DNA of 64,000 nt from Symmachiella macrocystis (GCF_007860075.1 NZ_SJPP01000003.1:62001-126000), one strand, 5' to 3'. Counted from the first letter of the stretch, positions 45,813 to 56,552 are shown. A program made the numbers and translations. Notes: a model not told the origin generated them from the letters alone.

Positions 45813-47228
45813 TCAGCCCAATAGCGGCTCGATGACCCGGCCAGCGACGTCGGTTAAACGATAGCGGCGGCCTTGGAATTTGAACGTCAACCGCTCGTGG
45901 TCGACTCCCATCAAATGCAAAATCGTTGCGTGCAAATCATGGATGTCACGGGGGTCTTCGACGGCGTGGTATCCCAAATCGTCGGTTTTGCCTACCGTCA
46001 CCCCCCCTTTCACGCCCCCGCCGGCCAGCCACATGGTGAAGGCGTCCTTGTGGTGGTCGCGGCCCGGTTTTTTGTTCACGTCCCCTTGCAACATCGGCGT
46101 GCGACCAAATTCGCCGCCCCATACGATTAACGTTTCATCTAACAAGCCCCGCTGTCGTAAATCGCGAATCATAGCGGCAATGGGTTGATCGACCTGTTGG
46201 CATTTGTTCCGCAGAGCTGCGGCGACGTTGCCGTGGTGGTCCCAGCCTTGATCATACAACTCCACCACCCGCACGCCCCGTTCGACCAGCCGCCGCGCCA
46301 ATAAACAGTTGTTCGCAAAACTCGGCGCACCCGGTTTGATGCCGTAACTTTCCTGAATGTGTTTTGGTTCGCCGGTGATGTCCATCAGCTCCGGAACGCT
46401 GGTTTGCATACGAAATGCCATTTCGTACGATGCGATCCGCGTAGCGATTTCCGGATCGCCCGTTTCGGCCAATTGCAATTCGTTGAGGCGACGAATGTCG
46501 TCCACAATCCGCCGCCGCGCTGCTGTGTCAATTCCCTCGGGATTGGAGACAAACAACACCGGGTCGCCCTTGGTGCGAAACTGCACGCCTTGATGCACCG
46601 ACGGCAAAAATCCGCTCCCCCACAGCGACGTCCCACCGCCGGGCGTGAGCCCCGTGACCAACACCACAAACGCCGGCAATTCGCTGCTCTCGCTCCCCAA
46701 TCCGTACGTCAACCACGACCCCAGACTTGGCCGCCCCTGTTGGCCAAACCCGGTATGCAGATAGACCTGTGCCGGGCCATGATTGAACTCTTCCGTCTTC
46801 AAGGTTTTGATCACCGAGACTTCATCGGCCACGCTCCCCAAGTGCGGTAACAGTTCGGAAATCTCCAACCCCGACTCGCCCCATTTTTTGAATTTGAAAT
46901 TACTGCCAAGCAGTTTGGGATCCTTTTGTAAAAACGCGAACCGCTGCCCTTCCAACAACTCCTGCGGACATTGCTGGCCGTGATGTTTACGCAACACCGG
47001 TTTGTCGTCGAACAATTCCAGCTGCGACGGCGCACCGACCATGTGCAGATAGATCAAGCTTTTCGCGGTTGCCGGAAAATGTGGCTGCGGGGTGGCCGGC
47101 GATTTTGCCTGTGCCTGTTCTTGTTCGAGCAAGCCGGAAAGCGCGATCGATCCAATACCAATCCCCGACCGCCGTAGGAACTCACGGCGACGCAGGGCTG
47201 TGGCGTAATGTTGGAATAGGTCGTGCAT
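45813..47228 (-). CDS. DUF1501 protein with Tat-like signal
   Basis: 471 residues. A twin-arginine-type N-terminus ([22 protein letters not shown]) leads into a DUF1501 domain (sulfatase/alkaline-phosphatase-like superfamily) with [40 protein letters not shown] and [18 protein letters not shown]1501 genes of planctomycetes are typically adjacent to PSD1-type cytochrome genes, as here (19 bases apart, same strand). The enzymatic role is unproven. Expected location: periplasm, exported folded. Confidence 0.95.
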   Translation of the reverse strand: MHDLFQHYATALRRREFLRRSGIGIGSIALSGLLEQEQAQAKSPATPQPHFPATAKSLIYLHMVGAPSQLELFDDKPVLRKHHGQQCPQELLEGQRFAFLQKDPKLLGSNFKFKKWGESGLEISELLPHLGSVADEVSVIKTLKTEEFNHGPAQVYLHTGFGQQGRPSLGSWLTYGLGSESSELPAFVVLVTGLTPGGGTSLWGSGFLPSVHQGVQFRTKGDPVLFVSNPEGIDTAARRRIVDDIRRLNELQLAETGDPEIATRIASYEMAFRMQTSVPELMDITGEPKHIQESYGIKPGAPSFANNCLLARRLVERGVRVVELYDQGWDHHGNVAAALRNKCQQVDQPIAAMIRDLRQRGLLDETLIVWGGEFGRTPMLQGDVNKKPGRDHHKDAFTMWLAGGGVKGGVTVGKTDDLGYHAVEDPRDIHDLHATILHLMGVDHERLTFKFQGRRYRLTDVAGRVIEPLLG

Positions 47229-47247
47229 GCTCGAAAATATTTTGCCG

Positions 47248-49809
47248 TTAGCCCTTGGTGATGACTTCGTCCAGATTCAACAGAATGTTGGCAACATGCA
47301 GCCACGCAGCGAATTCGGCGGGATCGATTTTTTCGTCGGCAATCCAGCTGTCGGCCATCTTCTCAGCTGCGGCTGCATCTTGTTGATAACGGGCCAATTC
47401 CCGTTCATACCGCTCCGTAAGGATCGCCGTTTCCGCTGCATGGGGTCGACGACCGGTCGCTAGACGAAACGCGTAATCAACGCGCTGGGTGGGAGAAGCC
47501 TCCGGATGTTCAGTCAGCAACCGGCGCGACAGCGCCGCCGCTGCTTCGACAAACACCGGATCATTCATCAGCGTCAACGCTTGCAGCGGCGTATTAGAAC
47601 GACTCCGCTGGACCACGCACGCTTCACGACTGGGAGCGTCGAAGTTGACGAAACTGGGATAGGGGACGGTTCGTCGCCAATAGACATACACGCCGCGGCG
47701 GTACAGATCTTCGCCCGTGCTGGTTTTCCACAAATTGCTCGTGCGGCCGATGTGATTCCAAATCCCCTCCGGTTGTCGTGGAAAGACCGGCGGACCATGC
47801 ATCTTGTCGCTGAGCAATCCGGAGACCGCCAGCGCGTTGTCACGAATCAATTCCGCCCGCATGCGAAAACGTGGCCCCCGCGCGTACAGTCGATTGTACG
47901 GGTCCTGCTCTAACAGTGGGGGAGTGATTTTTGAGGCTTGACGATATGTGGCGGACGTAGCGATGAGGCGGTGCATCGCCTTCACTTTCCAACCGCTGTC
48001 CATGAATTCCGTTGCCAGCCAGTCAAGCAATTGCGAATGCGTGGGACGGCTGCCTTGCGTGCCAAAATCCTCGGGCGTATTGACCAGCCCCTGCCCGAAA
48101 AACTCCGCCCAAAACCGATTCACCGTCACGCGGGCGATGAGCGGATTGTCTTGATCCACCAACCAGCGGGCCAAGTCCAAACGGTTGGGTTCGGCGGAGG
48201 CCGTGAAGGGATGCAGCACCGACGGCGTGCCTGGTTGGACCGCTTCTCCGGGATTGAGAAAATCACCGCGATTGAAGACGTGTGTCATCCGCGGTTGATC
48301 CTGCTCTGCCATCACCAACGTCGTCTCCACCGCCAGTTCTGCGGATTGCGACTTCAATTCCTGCTGACGATCGGCCAGTTTTTGATAAGAGGCGAACTGC
48401 CGCAGGTAAAACTCCGTCAGTTGTTTTTGCTGTTTAGAATCCCGTTTCTCCGCAGCTAGGGTCAAGATCTCGCGAATGTTCTGTGGAAATTTATCCTCGC
48501 TAGACTCCAGGTGCGGCAGGTCGGTTTCCCAAGCCCCAAGGTTTTTGACGAGTTGCGATTTGAGGACCTTGAGCGATTCATTGGCCGCCTTCCATTCGGC
48601 TTCGATCAAACGTCGCTGTGCCGTTTTCTGTTGCGGTTCGGGCAGTTCCATTTTTGGGCCCACGAAGTCGCGATTGCGTTTGTCGACCTCGATCTCTGCC
48701 TCGGTATTGTTGAAAAACGCGAACAGCCGGTAATAGTCCGCTTGCGAGATCGGGTCATATTTGTGGTCGTGGCATTGAGCGCACTGGATTGTGATCCCCA
48801 ACCACACCGTGCCGGTTGTGTTCACGCGATCAAAAACCGACAACACGCGTTGTTCCTCAACATCAGTCCCCGCCTCGACATTGGCCATCGTATTGCGATG
48901 AAACCCGCTGGCGATGCGTTGCGGCAGCGTCGCATTTGGGAGCAAGTCGCCGGCGATTTGTTCGATCGTGAATTGATCAAACGGCATATTGTCGTTCAGC
49001 GCGCGAATTACCCAATCTCGATACGACCATGCCTCACGCCGCCCGTCGCGTTGATACCCGTTGCTATCGGCGAACCGCGCCGCATCCAACCAGGGCAGCG
49101 CCCAACGCTCGCCGTATTGTGGCGACGCCAACAACCGGTCGACGACTTTGTCGTAAGCCTCGGGACTGTCGTCGGCCAAAAACGCATCGATCTCGGCAAT
49201 TGTCGGCGGCAAGCCGATCAGATCCAGCGAAACGCGTCGCAGCAATTGTTCCTTGCTGGCCGCTGGCGAAGGCTGCAGGTTGTTCGCTTCTAATTTAGCC
49301 AACACAAACGCATCGATTGGATTGCGCGGCCAATCTTTGTCATTCCCCACCGGAGGTTCCAGGCGTTGCGGTTTTTCAAACGCCCAATGCTGAATCGTGC
49401 CGGAATCCGCATCGTCCGGCCAATCGGCGCCCTGGTCGATCCAGGCACGAATGGTCGCGACCTGCGCTGCGGTCAGCCGATCGGCGTCCAACGGCATGCG
49501 ATCCCCTTGTTCGTCTCCGATGATTCGGGCCAGTAGCAAACTATCGTCGCTATTGCCGGGCTCGATCACTTTGCCGGAATCGCCGCCACGCAGGAAAAGC
49601 TGTTTCGTGTCGACGCTAAATTCCGCTTCCTGCACCTTCTCACCGTGACAGGCCATGCAATGTTCGGCAAAGATCGGCCGGACATCGCGGGCAAAGTCGA
49701 TACGTGGCGACTGCGCTGCAACCGCATCGTCCCCCCAAGCCTGCCCCCCCATCGAGGAAGCGACCGTCAACAGCACGGCGAAACGTCGAAGACCGTTTGA
49801 TGTGAACAT
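47248..49809 (-). CDS. PSD1/DUF1549-DUF1553 c-type cytochrome-domain protein
   Basis: 853 residues. A signal peptide ([19 protein letters not shown]) is followed by a cytochrome-c-like PSCyt1 domain with CMACH (51-55). DUF1549 comes next ([26 protein letters not shown]), then DUF1553 in the C-terminal half ([41 protein letters not shown]). Members are planctomycete-enriched, membrane or periplasmic, and of unknown reaction. It precedes the DUF1501 gene in the same transcript. Confidence 0.95.
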   Translation of the reverse strand: MFTSNGLRRFAVLLTVASSMGGQAWGDDAVAAQSPRIDFARDVRPIFAEHCMACHGEKVQEAEFSVDTKQLFLRGGDSGKVIEPGNSDDSLLLARIIGDEQGDRMPLDADRLTAAQVATIRAWIDQGADWPDDADSGTIQHWAFEKPQRLEPPVGNDKDWPRNPIDAFVLAKLEANNLQPSPAASKEQLLRRVSLDLIGLPPTIAEIDAFLADDSPEAYDKVVDRLLASPQYGERWALPWLDAARFADSNGYQRDGRREAWSYRDWVIRALNDNMPFDQFTIEQIAGDLLPNATLPQRIASGFHRNTMANVEAGTDVEEQRVLSVFDRVNTTGTVWLGITIQCAQCHDHKYDPISQADYYRLFAFFNNTEAEIEVDKRNRDFVGPKMELPEPQQKTAQRRLIEAEWKAANESLKVLKSQLVKNLGAWETDLPHLESSEDKFPQNIREILTLAAEKRDSKQQKQLTEFYLRQFASYQKLADRQQELKSQSAELAVETTLVMAEQDQPRMTHVFNRGDFLNPGEAVQPGTPSVLHPFTASAEPNRLDLARWLVDQDNPLIARVTVNRFWAEFFGQGLVNTPEDFGTQGSRPTHSQLLDWLATEFMDSGWKVKAMHRLIATSATYRQASKITPPLLEQDPYNRLYARGPRFRMRAELIRDNALAVSGLLSDKMHGPPVFPRQPEGIWNHIGRTSNLWKTSTGEDLYRRGVYVYWRRTVPYPSFVNFDAPSREACVVQRSRSNTPLQALTLMNDPVFVEAAAALSRRLLTEHPEASPTQRVDYAFRLATGRRPHAAETAILTERYERELARYQQDAAAAEKMADSWIADEKIDPAEFAAWLHVANILLNLDEVITKG

Positions 49810-49909
49810 GCGGTTTTCCCACGGCTAACATAACGTGGCGTCATGTTCCATTGGACCAGATTAGACGGCGACTTTCCAGGGCGGATTGGCCATCGGCGGC
49901 GAAGCGCGG

Positions 49910-50788
49910 TCAGCCTTCAACCCGCTCTATCACCGCCTGCCAAGCCGTCAAGCAATCCCCCACAGCGGCGACGTCGTGGACGCGAATGATATCGACCCCT
50001 TGTTGGGCTAAGGCAATCGCGACGCCGGCGGTGCCGTACACCCGCTCGTCGAGTGGTTTTCCCAGGACCTTGCCCAAAAACCGCTTGCGAGAATGCCCAA
50101 TCAAGACCGGGTAACCCAATTCTCGAAACCGGCCGATGTGCGACAGGATCTGCAGGTTGTGCTCCGCCGTTTTGCCAAATCCAATTCCCGGATCCAACAC
50201 GATTCGCTCGTTGGCAATCCCCACTGCGGCCAATTCCTCAAGCCGCGCGGTGAAGTGGTCGCAGATTTCAGCGATCACATTGTCGTAATGCGGATCGTTC
50301 TGCATGGTCTGGGGTGTTCCCTGAATGTGCATCACGATCACCCCGCAGTTTGACTCAGCACAGACCGCCGGCATTTGCGGGTCGAAGGTTAGTCCTGAGA
50401 TGTCGTTGACGATTGTTGCGCCGGCATCGAGTGCTTGCCGGGCGACTTCCGCTTTGGTGGTATCGATTGAAATCGGGACCGAGACTTCGCCAGCCAGTCG
50501 TGAGACAACGGGGATCACGCGTCGCAATTCGTCTGCTGCGGAAACCGGTTCCGCACCGGGTCGTGTCGATTCGCCGCCAACATCCAGAAAGTCCGCGCCG
50601 GCCGCTGCGAGTTCCAACGCATGCCCGACAGCTGCATCGACGTCGCAAAACTGACCGCCATCGGAAAAGCTATCGGGGGTTGTGTTCACAATCCCCATCA
50701 ATTTGGGGAAGCGCCCCAACGGGATCGGTGTCTCCCCCACCTGCCAAGCTATCTGTGACTGAGATGGAGCACGGGGATTAGACTTCAC
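49910..50788 (-). CDS. folP: Dihydropteroate synthase
   Basis: 292 residues. GIVNTTPDSFSDGG (about 28-41), DVGGESTRPGA, SIDTTKAEVARQALDAGATIVNDISG and DPGIGFGKTAEHN are the standard loops binding pterin pyrophosphate and p-aminobenzoate. The enzyme makes dihydropteroate in folate biosynthesis. It is the sulfonamide target. The gene sits about 100 bases from the PSD1 gene with no other folate gene nearby. Confidence 0.95.
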   Translation of the reverse strand: MKSNPRAPSQSQIAWQVGETPIPLGRFPKLMGIVNTTPDSFSDGGQFCDVDAAVGHALELAAAGADFLDVGGESTRPGAEPVSAADELRRVIPVVSRLAGEVSVPISIDTTKAEVARQALDAGATIVNDISGLTFDPQMPAVCAESNCGVIVMHIQGTPQTMQNDPHYDNVIAEICDHFTARLEELAAVGIANERIVLDPGIGFGKTAEHNLQILSHIGRFRELGYPVLIGHSRKRFLGKVLGKPLDERVYGTAGVAIALAQQGVDIIRVHDVAAVGDCLTAWQAVIERVEG

Positions 50789-51325
50789 GTTTCGGGCGGC
50801 CTTTGAGAATCAACAGCATGTCGGCGGTGCGGCAAAAGACAATGGGAAATATTTCCCAGCACACATCATAGGCCTGCCTTCCCGCAGACGCGACTGTCCG
50901 GGTTCAAAGTGGGTGGAGCTGTAACGACTGTGAGGCGAGGACTTTTTGAATCATCTCGCGCTTTTCGGCACAATTAGTGCACGTGCGACCACCAGCCCCG
51001 ACCGGGTGCCTAAGAAGTAAATTTGCTATATTTTCCCCAAAATGGCTGTTTGTCTTTGACATCCCAAGCCTTCTTCCCTATCTATATACGTAATACAAAA
51101 CAACACATTGGAGCTTCCAGATGGTCTGGGGGCTTTCAAAAGATATGGCGAAGTAGCCATATCCTATATGTACATCCTGGTTGCCCGGAGCTTTGCATCC
51201 AAGGCAACCTACGCAAACATCCCTGTCTGTCCTGTTGGCGGGCTGGTGCGAACCCGAGTTGGGTTGGATTTTCGTGTTAGTGGTTTAGCAACTTTCCAAT
51301 TTGAGTGAACTGCAGGAGGACTACG
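50789..51325. other. Leader and promoter region of the cysteine-rich gene
   Basis: 537 bases between folP and the cysteine-rich gene. It contains an A+T-rich promoter-like stretch near 51056-51095 and about 230 bases of possible untranslated leader. No gene is seen. Confidence 0.5.
51056..51088 (+). promoter_or_regulatory. Putative sigma-70 promoter
   Basis: TTGACA (51056-51061) is a perfect -35 box. TATCTA at 51079-51084 (17-base spacer) or TATATA at 51083-51088 would be the -10. The position implies a leader of roughly 230 bases ahead of the cysteine-rich gene. Confidence 0.4.
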
Positions 51326-51796
51326 ATGAGTCGCAAAGTTTTGGGATTGTCGGCCGTTTTCGCCATGCTGGCGGGACTGGCTCTGACGGGTGGAAATCAA
51401 GTCGAAGCCGGTTTGTTCGGTAGCCACAAAAAGAGCTGTGGATGCTACCAAGAACAAGGCTGCTTCAAGAAAGTCAAGCACAGCTGGTTTAAGAAAAAGC
51501 ACCGTCGGAACCGCTGCTGTGGTCCGGTAGACACCTGCTGCGCCCCGTCCAGCTGCTGTGCTCCGGTCAGCTGCTGTGCTCCAGTTGAATATGCACCGGC
51601 CACTTGCTGTGCTCCGGCTCCGACCTGCGAGCCCGCTTGTGCCCCGGCCACTTGCTGTGCCCCGGCTGCCACTTGCTGTACCGCGGCGCCCAGCTGTGCA
51701 GGACCCTCGGCTGCTCCGCACGTCGAAGACGCTCCTCCGGCCCCGGCTCCGCCGGCCGAAGAAGCGCCGGCTCCCGCTCCGAAACCGGAAGCCTAA
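51326..51796 (+). CDS. Secreted cysteine/proline-rich protein with CCAP repeats
   Basis: 156 residues from the ATG at 51326 (GCAGGAGGAC upstream). The signal peptide is [20 protein letters not shown]...VEA. The mature part has 20 cysteines. A basic segment ([16 protein letters not shown]) precedes five CCAP units (TCCAP, SCCAP, SCCAP, TCCAP, TCCAP) with CCG and CCT variants, and the tail is Ala/Pro/Glu-rich ([18 protein letters not shown]). No enzyme domain is visible. Planctomycete walls were described as proteinaceous and rich in cystine and proline, so a structural, disulfide-linked role is a reasonable guess. Gene boundaries are clear: a strong terminator follows. Confidence 0.85.
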   Translation: MSRKVLGLSAVFAMLAGLALTGGNQVEAGLFGSHKKSCGCYQEQGCFKKVKHSWFKKKHRRNRCCGPVDTCCAPSSCCAPVSCCAPVEYAPATCCAPAPTCEPACAPATCCAPAATCCTAAPSCAGPSAAPHVEDAPPAPAPPAEEAPAPAPKPEA

Positions 51797-51846
51797 TGTA
51801 TTGATTTGAATTGCCGTTCTCTAACGAGCGGTGAAACTGCGACATG

Positions 51847-51899
51847 GAACCGGACTCAGATCATTCCGCCTCACCGCGAATGATCGAGTCCGGTTTTTT
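51847..51899 (+). terminator. Strong intrinsic terminator of the cysteine-rich gene
   Basis: AACCGGACTC-AGATCATTC pairs with GAATGATC-GAGTCCGGTT around a short loop, with seven T's following. It is the best terminator in the window. Confidence 0.92.
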
Positions 51900-52045
51900 T
51901 GCGCACCGTGATCAATGCCTCCCCCCATTCCTGCGACGACAACGCCTCTGGGTCCCAGGTAGCGGATGAGGACAGCCTGTTGTATCTTGGAAGGTCGAAC
52001 CAGAAAGTCCAAATCTACGTCCTGAAATAGGGAAACAAAATCGGC

Positions 52046-53440
52046 ATGACCATTCGACACATGATCCTGACCATGTCTCTGCTGGGTGCTGTTTGGCTGG
52101 GGGCCGATCGTGTCCAAGCCGCCGAACCGCCGCGGCCTAACTTTGTCATTTTTATGACCGACGACCAACGCTTCGATGCGCTGAGCTGCGCTGGCAACAC
52201 GATTCTGCAAACACCCAATATCGACCGCTTGGCCGCCGAAGGTTTGCGCTTCACAAATATGTTCGTCACCAATTCGCTCTGCGCACCGAGCCGCGCTACA
52301 TTGTTGACCGGACAATACTCGCACACTCACGGCGTGCGCGATAACAAGAAAAAACAAATCCCCGCCACGACGGCCATCTTGCCGGAGATCCTCCGCGAGC
52401 ATGGTTATGAAGTCGCTTTTTGCGGAAAATCGCACGTCCGCGGCGCGCTGCGCGATCGCAAATGGGACTACTACTTCGGCTTTAAAGGTCAGGGAAATTA
52501 CCTCAAACCGGTGATTGCCGAAGGCGTCGACGGCAAGGATTTGCCCCGTGAAGGGTATATGGACGACATAGTCACCGGCAAAGCGGTGCAGTGGCTGAAG
52601 CAGCGCGATTCGGACAAGCCGTTTTGCCTGTTTGTGTGGTTTAAAGCCCCGCACCGCAGTTGGTTGCGGGCGCGACGGCATCACGACCTGTTCAAAGATG
52701 TCGCCATCCCCAAACCAAAGACCTACGACGCCGACCTAAAAGGCATGCCGGGTAAACCGGACGCTTTTCGTAATGCCAATAACCGCATTGGCGATTTTAA
52801 CGACGTCCGCTCGTTGGACGGCTTCGTTAAGGACTATTACGCAACGTTGGTCGCCGTCGATGAGAACGTCGGCCGTGTCTATGATGCGCTCAAAGAACTG
52901 AAAGAACTCGACGACACGGCCATCCTTTATACCTCTGACAATGGGTTTTTCCATGGGGAATGGCGGGCGTTTGACAAACGGCTGATGCACGAACCGTCCA
53001 TCCGCGTACCGCTGTTGATCCGTTATCCCAAACAGATTGCCGCAGGCCGCGTCGATGACCGCATGGTAACCAACGTCGACATCGCCCCCACAGTGCTCGA
53101 TTTGGCCGGCGCGAAAACACCTGAATCGATGCACGGTCATAGCACGGTACCGTTGTTCGCCGGAGATAAGAAGACCCCCTGGCGTGATGCTTGGCTGTAT
53201 GAATACTACGAATTCCCCGGCGCGCACAGTGTCCGCAAACATCGCGGGGTCCGGACGGATCGCTGGAAGTACATTCACTACTTCGCGGAACCACAGGAAT
53301 ACGAATTGTATGATCTGCAAGCCGATCCGGACGAAGTGCACAACCTCTACGGGCAACCAGAGCACGAACAAACCGTGCAGATTTTGCGACAGCGGTTGCT
53401 GGATTTACGCCGCGAAACGGACGATCCCGATTTGGAGTGA
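52046..53440 (+). CDS. Formylglycine-dependent sulfatase
   Basis: 464 residues with a signal peptide (MTIRHMILTMSLLGAVWLGADRVQA). The sulfatase motif C79-x-P-S-R (LCAPSRATLLTGQ) gives the formylglycine, and VIFMTDDQRFD provides metal aspartates; YTSDNGFFHGEW is the distal metal site. Substrates of planctomycete sulfatases are usually sulfated polysaccharides, but none can be named here. It is exported, and modification requires a formylglycine-generating enzyme elsewhere. It converges with the acidic lipoprotein gene. Confidence 0.95.
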   Translation: MTIRHMILTMSLLGAVWLGADRVQAAEPPRPNFVIFMTDDQRFDALSCAGNTILQTPNIDRLAAEGLRFTNMFVTNSLCAPSRATLLTGQYSHTHGVRDNKKKQIPATTAILPEILREHGYEVAFCGKSHVRGALRDRKWDYYFGFKGQGNYLKPVIAEGVDGKDLPREGYMDDIVTGKAVQWLKQRDSDKPFCLFVWFKAPHRSWLRARRHHDLFKDVAIPKPKTYDADLKGMPGKPDAFRNANNRIGDFNDVRSLDGFVKDYYATLVAVDENVGRVYDALKELKELDDTAILYTSDNGFFHGEWRAFDKRLMHEPSIRVPLLIRYPKQIAAGRVDDRMVTNVDIAPTVLDLAGAKTPESMHGHSTVPLFAGDKKTPWRDAWLYEYYEFPGAHSVRKHRGVRTDRWKYIHYFAEPQEYELYDLQADPDEVHNLYGQPEHEQTVQILRQRLLDLRRETDDPDLE

Positions 53441-53449
53441 ATAAAAAAA

Positions 53450-53483
53450 CGGCGGTCGCGATTTCCGAGAATCGCGACCGCCG
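53450..53483 (-). terminator. Terminator between convergent genes
   Basis: CGGCGGTCGCGAT (53450-53462) pairs perfectly with ATCGCGACCGCCG (53471-53483). On the minus strand it is followed by GTTTTTTTAT, so it ends the lipoprotein transcript; on the plus strand it may attenuate read-through from the sulfatase. Confidence 0.85.
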
Positions 53484-53516
53484 TGGATGTTGCGTGGTTT
53501 ATGCCACTGTTTCGAC

Positions 53517-54908
53517 TTAGGCTTCTTCCTCTTCCTCTTTATCATCCGCCGGGGCCTCATCGGCGGGATCCGGCAGGATGATGTCGTCTGCCGGCGGGGC
53601 AAAGTCGCCAGGTCCGGGTCCAGGGCCAGCGGGTCCGCCCATGCCATTCATCATGGCCATCATCATGGCGGCTTGCATCAGCGTTTGGTAGTTGATGTCG
53701 TTCAAGCCTGCCATGTCGATAACGACGTCGGCACCAGCTTGTTCGGCGCTGATACCGGCCAACATTTTTTGCACTTCTTTCAGAACCGGCAGCATCATTG
53801 CGGCGGCCCCTCCTGGAGGTGCGGCTTGCATCTGTTTTAATTGGGCATCCAGCCCGGTGCTCGCCTCCTGTACGGATTGCGTGATTGCTTTCGCAAATGC
53901 ACTAGCCGCCTGCTCGTCGACCAGTGAAAAGGTAGACTGCACACGGATATCCGGCGAGATTGTCCCCCGCACCACAGCCATCTCCAACTGCTCGGGGAGT
54001 TTCTCATACGGCGTGCCTGCGGCACGTTGCGTCTGCGAGGCTGCCATTTCGCGCAGTTGGTCATTCACCGTCACCAACAACACAAGATCAGACGATGCAT
54101 CGACTTTGGCCAAGGCTTCGGTCAGAGGTGTTTTTACTGACCCTTTGCCGTCAATCAACTTTTTGATGACCGCTTCGTCCTGTGCCAAGATGGCGGTCGA
54201 CTCATCGGCCAACAGCACGTACGAGTCAGTAGCAGGCTTGGGGGACGGCTCGAACGGAGAGGCTTCGGCTGCGTCATCCCCTTCAGCCGGCTTCGCTGGT
54301 ATCGCATGGTAAAAGGTGGTCCCGGCATACTCGACATCGACTAACTCCGCGATCTCATCGTTGCCAGCCACGATTTTATCGAGCATGGCCTTGCCACCAT
54401 GTGGCTTGGAGAAAGTGGCGACAATGGAAACTGGTTCCTGGATTCCTTCAGGCCCTGTTGGGGGACCACCGCTGATCACGATTTCGTCCATGTCAGACGG
54501 GTCGACGCCAAACTTTTTGGACGTTTCGGCCAATTGTCCAGCCACAGTGGGGTCTTCCGACAGCAACGGCGATTTGAGCAATTGTTGCGGATGAATCACC
54601 AAGACGGCAACCGCTTCGGGGAGCACATAGGTGGTATCAACGCCAACTCTGTCCCCTGTGGCCAACGAAGTGGGTTTGCCAGCCGCAGCGGTTTTGGGCT
54701 GTTCTTCAGAATTCGGTTCGGTCGTAGCAGGCGTTTCAGCTTTGGTTTCAGGGGTGGCGGCCACATCGGGTTCGCCCACTTTAGTGGTTCCTGCCGCAGC
54801 ATCGGTCTCTGCCGGTTTTTCGGGCGTCTGGGCATCCTCGCCGCCGCCGCATCCTATAAACGCGACCGACAATGCCAGCACGCCCGGCAACAGCAATAAT
54901 CTACGCAT
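53517..54908 (-). CDS. Acidic lipoprotein of unknown function
   Basis: 463 residues from the ATG at 54908 (GAGGAGAG upstream). The lipobox is FIGCGGG. A long acidic Ala/Pro/Thr/Glu-rich linker (to about 95) precedes a globular domain (about 105-400) with VLPEAVAVLVIHPQQLLKSPLL. The C-terminus is Met/Gly/Pro-rich (MMMAMMNGMGGPAGPGPGPG) and ends in a run of Glu. I recognise no family. It is expected on the periplasmic face of a membrane. Confidence 0.8.
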   Translation of the reverse strand: MRRLLLLPGVLALSVAFIGCGGGEDAQTPEKPAETDAAAGTTKVGEPDVAATPETKAETPATTEPNSEEQPKTAAAGKPTSLATGDRVGVDTTYVLPEAVAVLVIHPQQLLKSPLLSEDPTVAGQLAETSKKFGVDPSDMDEIVISGGPPTGPEGIQEPVSIVATFSKPHGGKAMLDKIVAGNDEIAELVDVEYAGTTFYHAIPAKPAEGDDAAEASPFEPSPKPATDSYVLLADESTAILAQDEAVIKKLIDGKGSVKTPLTEALAKVDASSDLVLLVTVNDQLREMAASQTQRAAGTPYEKLPEQLEMAVVRGTISPDIRVQSTFSLVDEQAASAFAKAITQSVQEASTGLDAQLKQMQAAPPGGAAAMMLPVLKEVQKMLAGISAEQAGADVVIDMAGLNDINYQTLMQAAMMMAMMNGMGGPAGPGPGPGDFAPPADDIILPDPADEAPADDKEEEEEA

Positions 54909-55426
54909 CACAGCTCTCCTCAATCGGATGGAAAAAATAGCGCCGATGCCTGGACGCCAGTGACTGACGCCATTCAGCGCTTTTGACGATTTCAGCCAGA
55001 ATCACAACTGCACTAAGCAGTGCAACGTACGGAAACCCGCCCCGGATCAAAATCGCCCGTACTAATTTACAAACAATGCCCGCTCGTAATAAACCACGGT
55101 ATCAATCTCAGTGAGACGCACGCACAGACTGGGCCGATGAACGCTTCGTTGAAGTTTGCATTCATGATCCAGCGACGCCGGTTTACTAGCGCTGCACCGG
55201 TGACAATATGCGATCACTGATTGAAATACAAGAAATTTTGACCGTCTGAGCCGCAAATTCAATTGATTGTCATCCCTCTCAACATCGAGTAACGTGGCGG
55301 TAGAGATCGGCTTATGCCGGACTTTGCCTGCCGCCGGACCGCAACAGCGCACGACGGCGTGCCCCTCCCCCTACAAGAAAAACCGACCGCGACAAAGATT
55401 CGCGGCTTCGCATGGAGTTGAGCAGC
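54909..55426. other. Divergent intergenic region
   Basis: 518 bases between the divergent lipoprotein and SDR genes. No gene, RNA or marked repeat is visible; both promoters must lie here. Confidence 0.5.
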
Positions 55427-56215
55427 ATGAGTATCTTGGACCGTTTTTCGCTTGCCGGAAAAGTTGCCCTCGTGACCGCCGGAGCGGGACCTCAATTCGG
55501 CAGCAGCCTTTCCGAAGGACTCGCTGAGGCAGGCGCCACGGTGATCACTGCTTCGCGATCACTGGAGCGAAATCAGGAGTTTGCAGCTCAGCTGCGCGAA
55601 AAAGGTTACGACGCGCACGGAATGGAGTTCGAATTGGGGGACCCCGAATCGACGCAGCAGCTACACGATCAAATCATCAGCCGCTTCGGAAAACTCGACG
55701 TGTTGGTGAATAGCGCACTGCAACGCGCCGGACATGTCGGCGACTTGAAGGCGCAAAACATGGACGTGTGGCGCAAGGCGGGCGAAGGGGATTTGGGCGG
55801 GTTGTTTCACATCTGCCAACTCTTTGTGGAAGACATGGCACGTCAAGGCGGCGGATCGATTGTCAATATTTCCAGCATCTACGGCGTGGTCTCGAATGAT
55901 CCCACGTTGTACGAAGGGACCGACATGGTCCAGCCGCCGACCTATACGTTCGTCAAAGCGGGGATGATTAATTTCACGCGGTATTTGGCGAGTTACTACG
56001 GCAAGCAAGGCATACGGGCCAACTGCATCAGCCCCGGCGGGTACTTCAATAATCAACCACAATCGTTTGTGGACAACTACACCAAGCGCGTTCCGGTCGG
56101 CCGCATGCTGGACAACGAAGACATCAAAGGAGCCGTTGTCTTTTTAGCCTCCGACGCGAGCAGCTACATCACCGGTGACAACCTCATGGTCGACGGTGGC
56201 TGGACCTGCATTTGA
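55427..56215 (+). CDS. SDR-family oxidoreductase
   Basis: 262 residues from MSILDRFSLAGK (55427; GGAG nine bases upstream). This is a Rossmann-fold short-chain dehydrogenase with catalytic SIVNISSIYG and Y-T-F-V-K (Y-x3-K), NCISPGGYFNN and the C-terminal DGGWTCI. The dinucleotide-binding loop is atypical: TAGAGPQFG in place of TGxxxGIG. The substrate is unknown; related planctomycete SDRs act on sugar acids. The Gfo/Idh/MocA gene lies downstream. Confidence 0.9.
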   Translation: MSILDRFSLAGKVALVTAGAGPQFGSSLSEGLAEAGATVITASRSLERNQEFAAQLREKGYDAHGMEFELGDPESTQQLHDQIISRFGKLDVLVNSALQRAGHVGDLKAQNMDVWRKAGEGDLGGLFHICQLFVEDMARQGGGSIVNISSIYGVVSNDPTLYEGTDMVQPPTYTFVKAGMINFTRYLASYYGKQGIRANCISPGGYFNNQPQSFVDNYTKRVPVGRMLDNEDIKGAVVFLASDASSYITGDNLMVDGGWTCI

Positions 56216-56552
56216 GGTTTTTGGCGCATCATTACCCCGAAGGGGTAACACATGCCAGCCCAGGGCTAGCGGCACAGCCGCGCCGCCCTGGGAAAATGCA
56301 CAGCGACAACCCCTTCAGGGTTGCGTTCCAATGTCCGCTCTCTAACCTAGGGTGCGCTCAATACATTCGCGCCCCTAGGCTACGATGTCTCACGCCTGCG
56401 GCGTTATAATCCCAACGGAGTTTCTTGGTCATGATGTTGGTCAAGAGACGTTGAACAGAACCCCTGACTGCCCGATCCACGACCGTCTCTCCCTGACGCG
56501 GTTGTAGCGACACCATCAATCGTCCCCCCACAACTTTATCACGGACGCTCCC
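56216..56552. other. Repeat-rich intergenic region
   Basis: 337 bases between the SDR and oxidoreductase genes. Most of it is the multi-hairpin repeat at 56232-56404; no gene is seen. Confidence 0.6.
56232..56404. repeat. Composite repeat of five hairpins
   Basis: TTACCCC/GGGGTAA (56232-56248), CCCAGGG/CCCTGGG (56259-56265 and 56286-56292), CAACCC/GGGTTG (56307-56323), CCTAGGG/CCCCTAGG (about 56347-56379) and ACGCCTGCGGCGT (56392-56404). The words ACCCCGAAGGGGTAACAC and CCCTTCAGGGTTG are of a kind that I recall as recurring in planctomycete and verrucomicrobial genomes. Confidence 0.7.
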
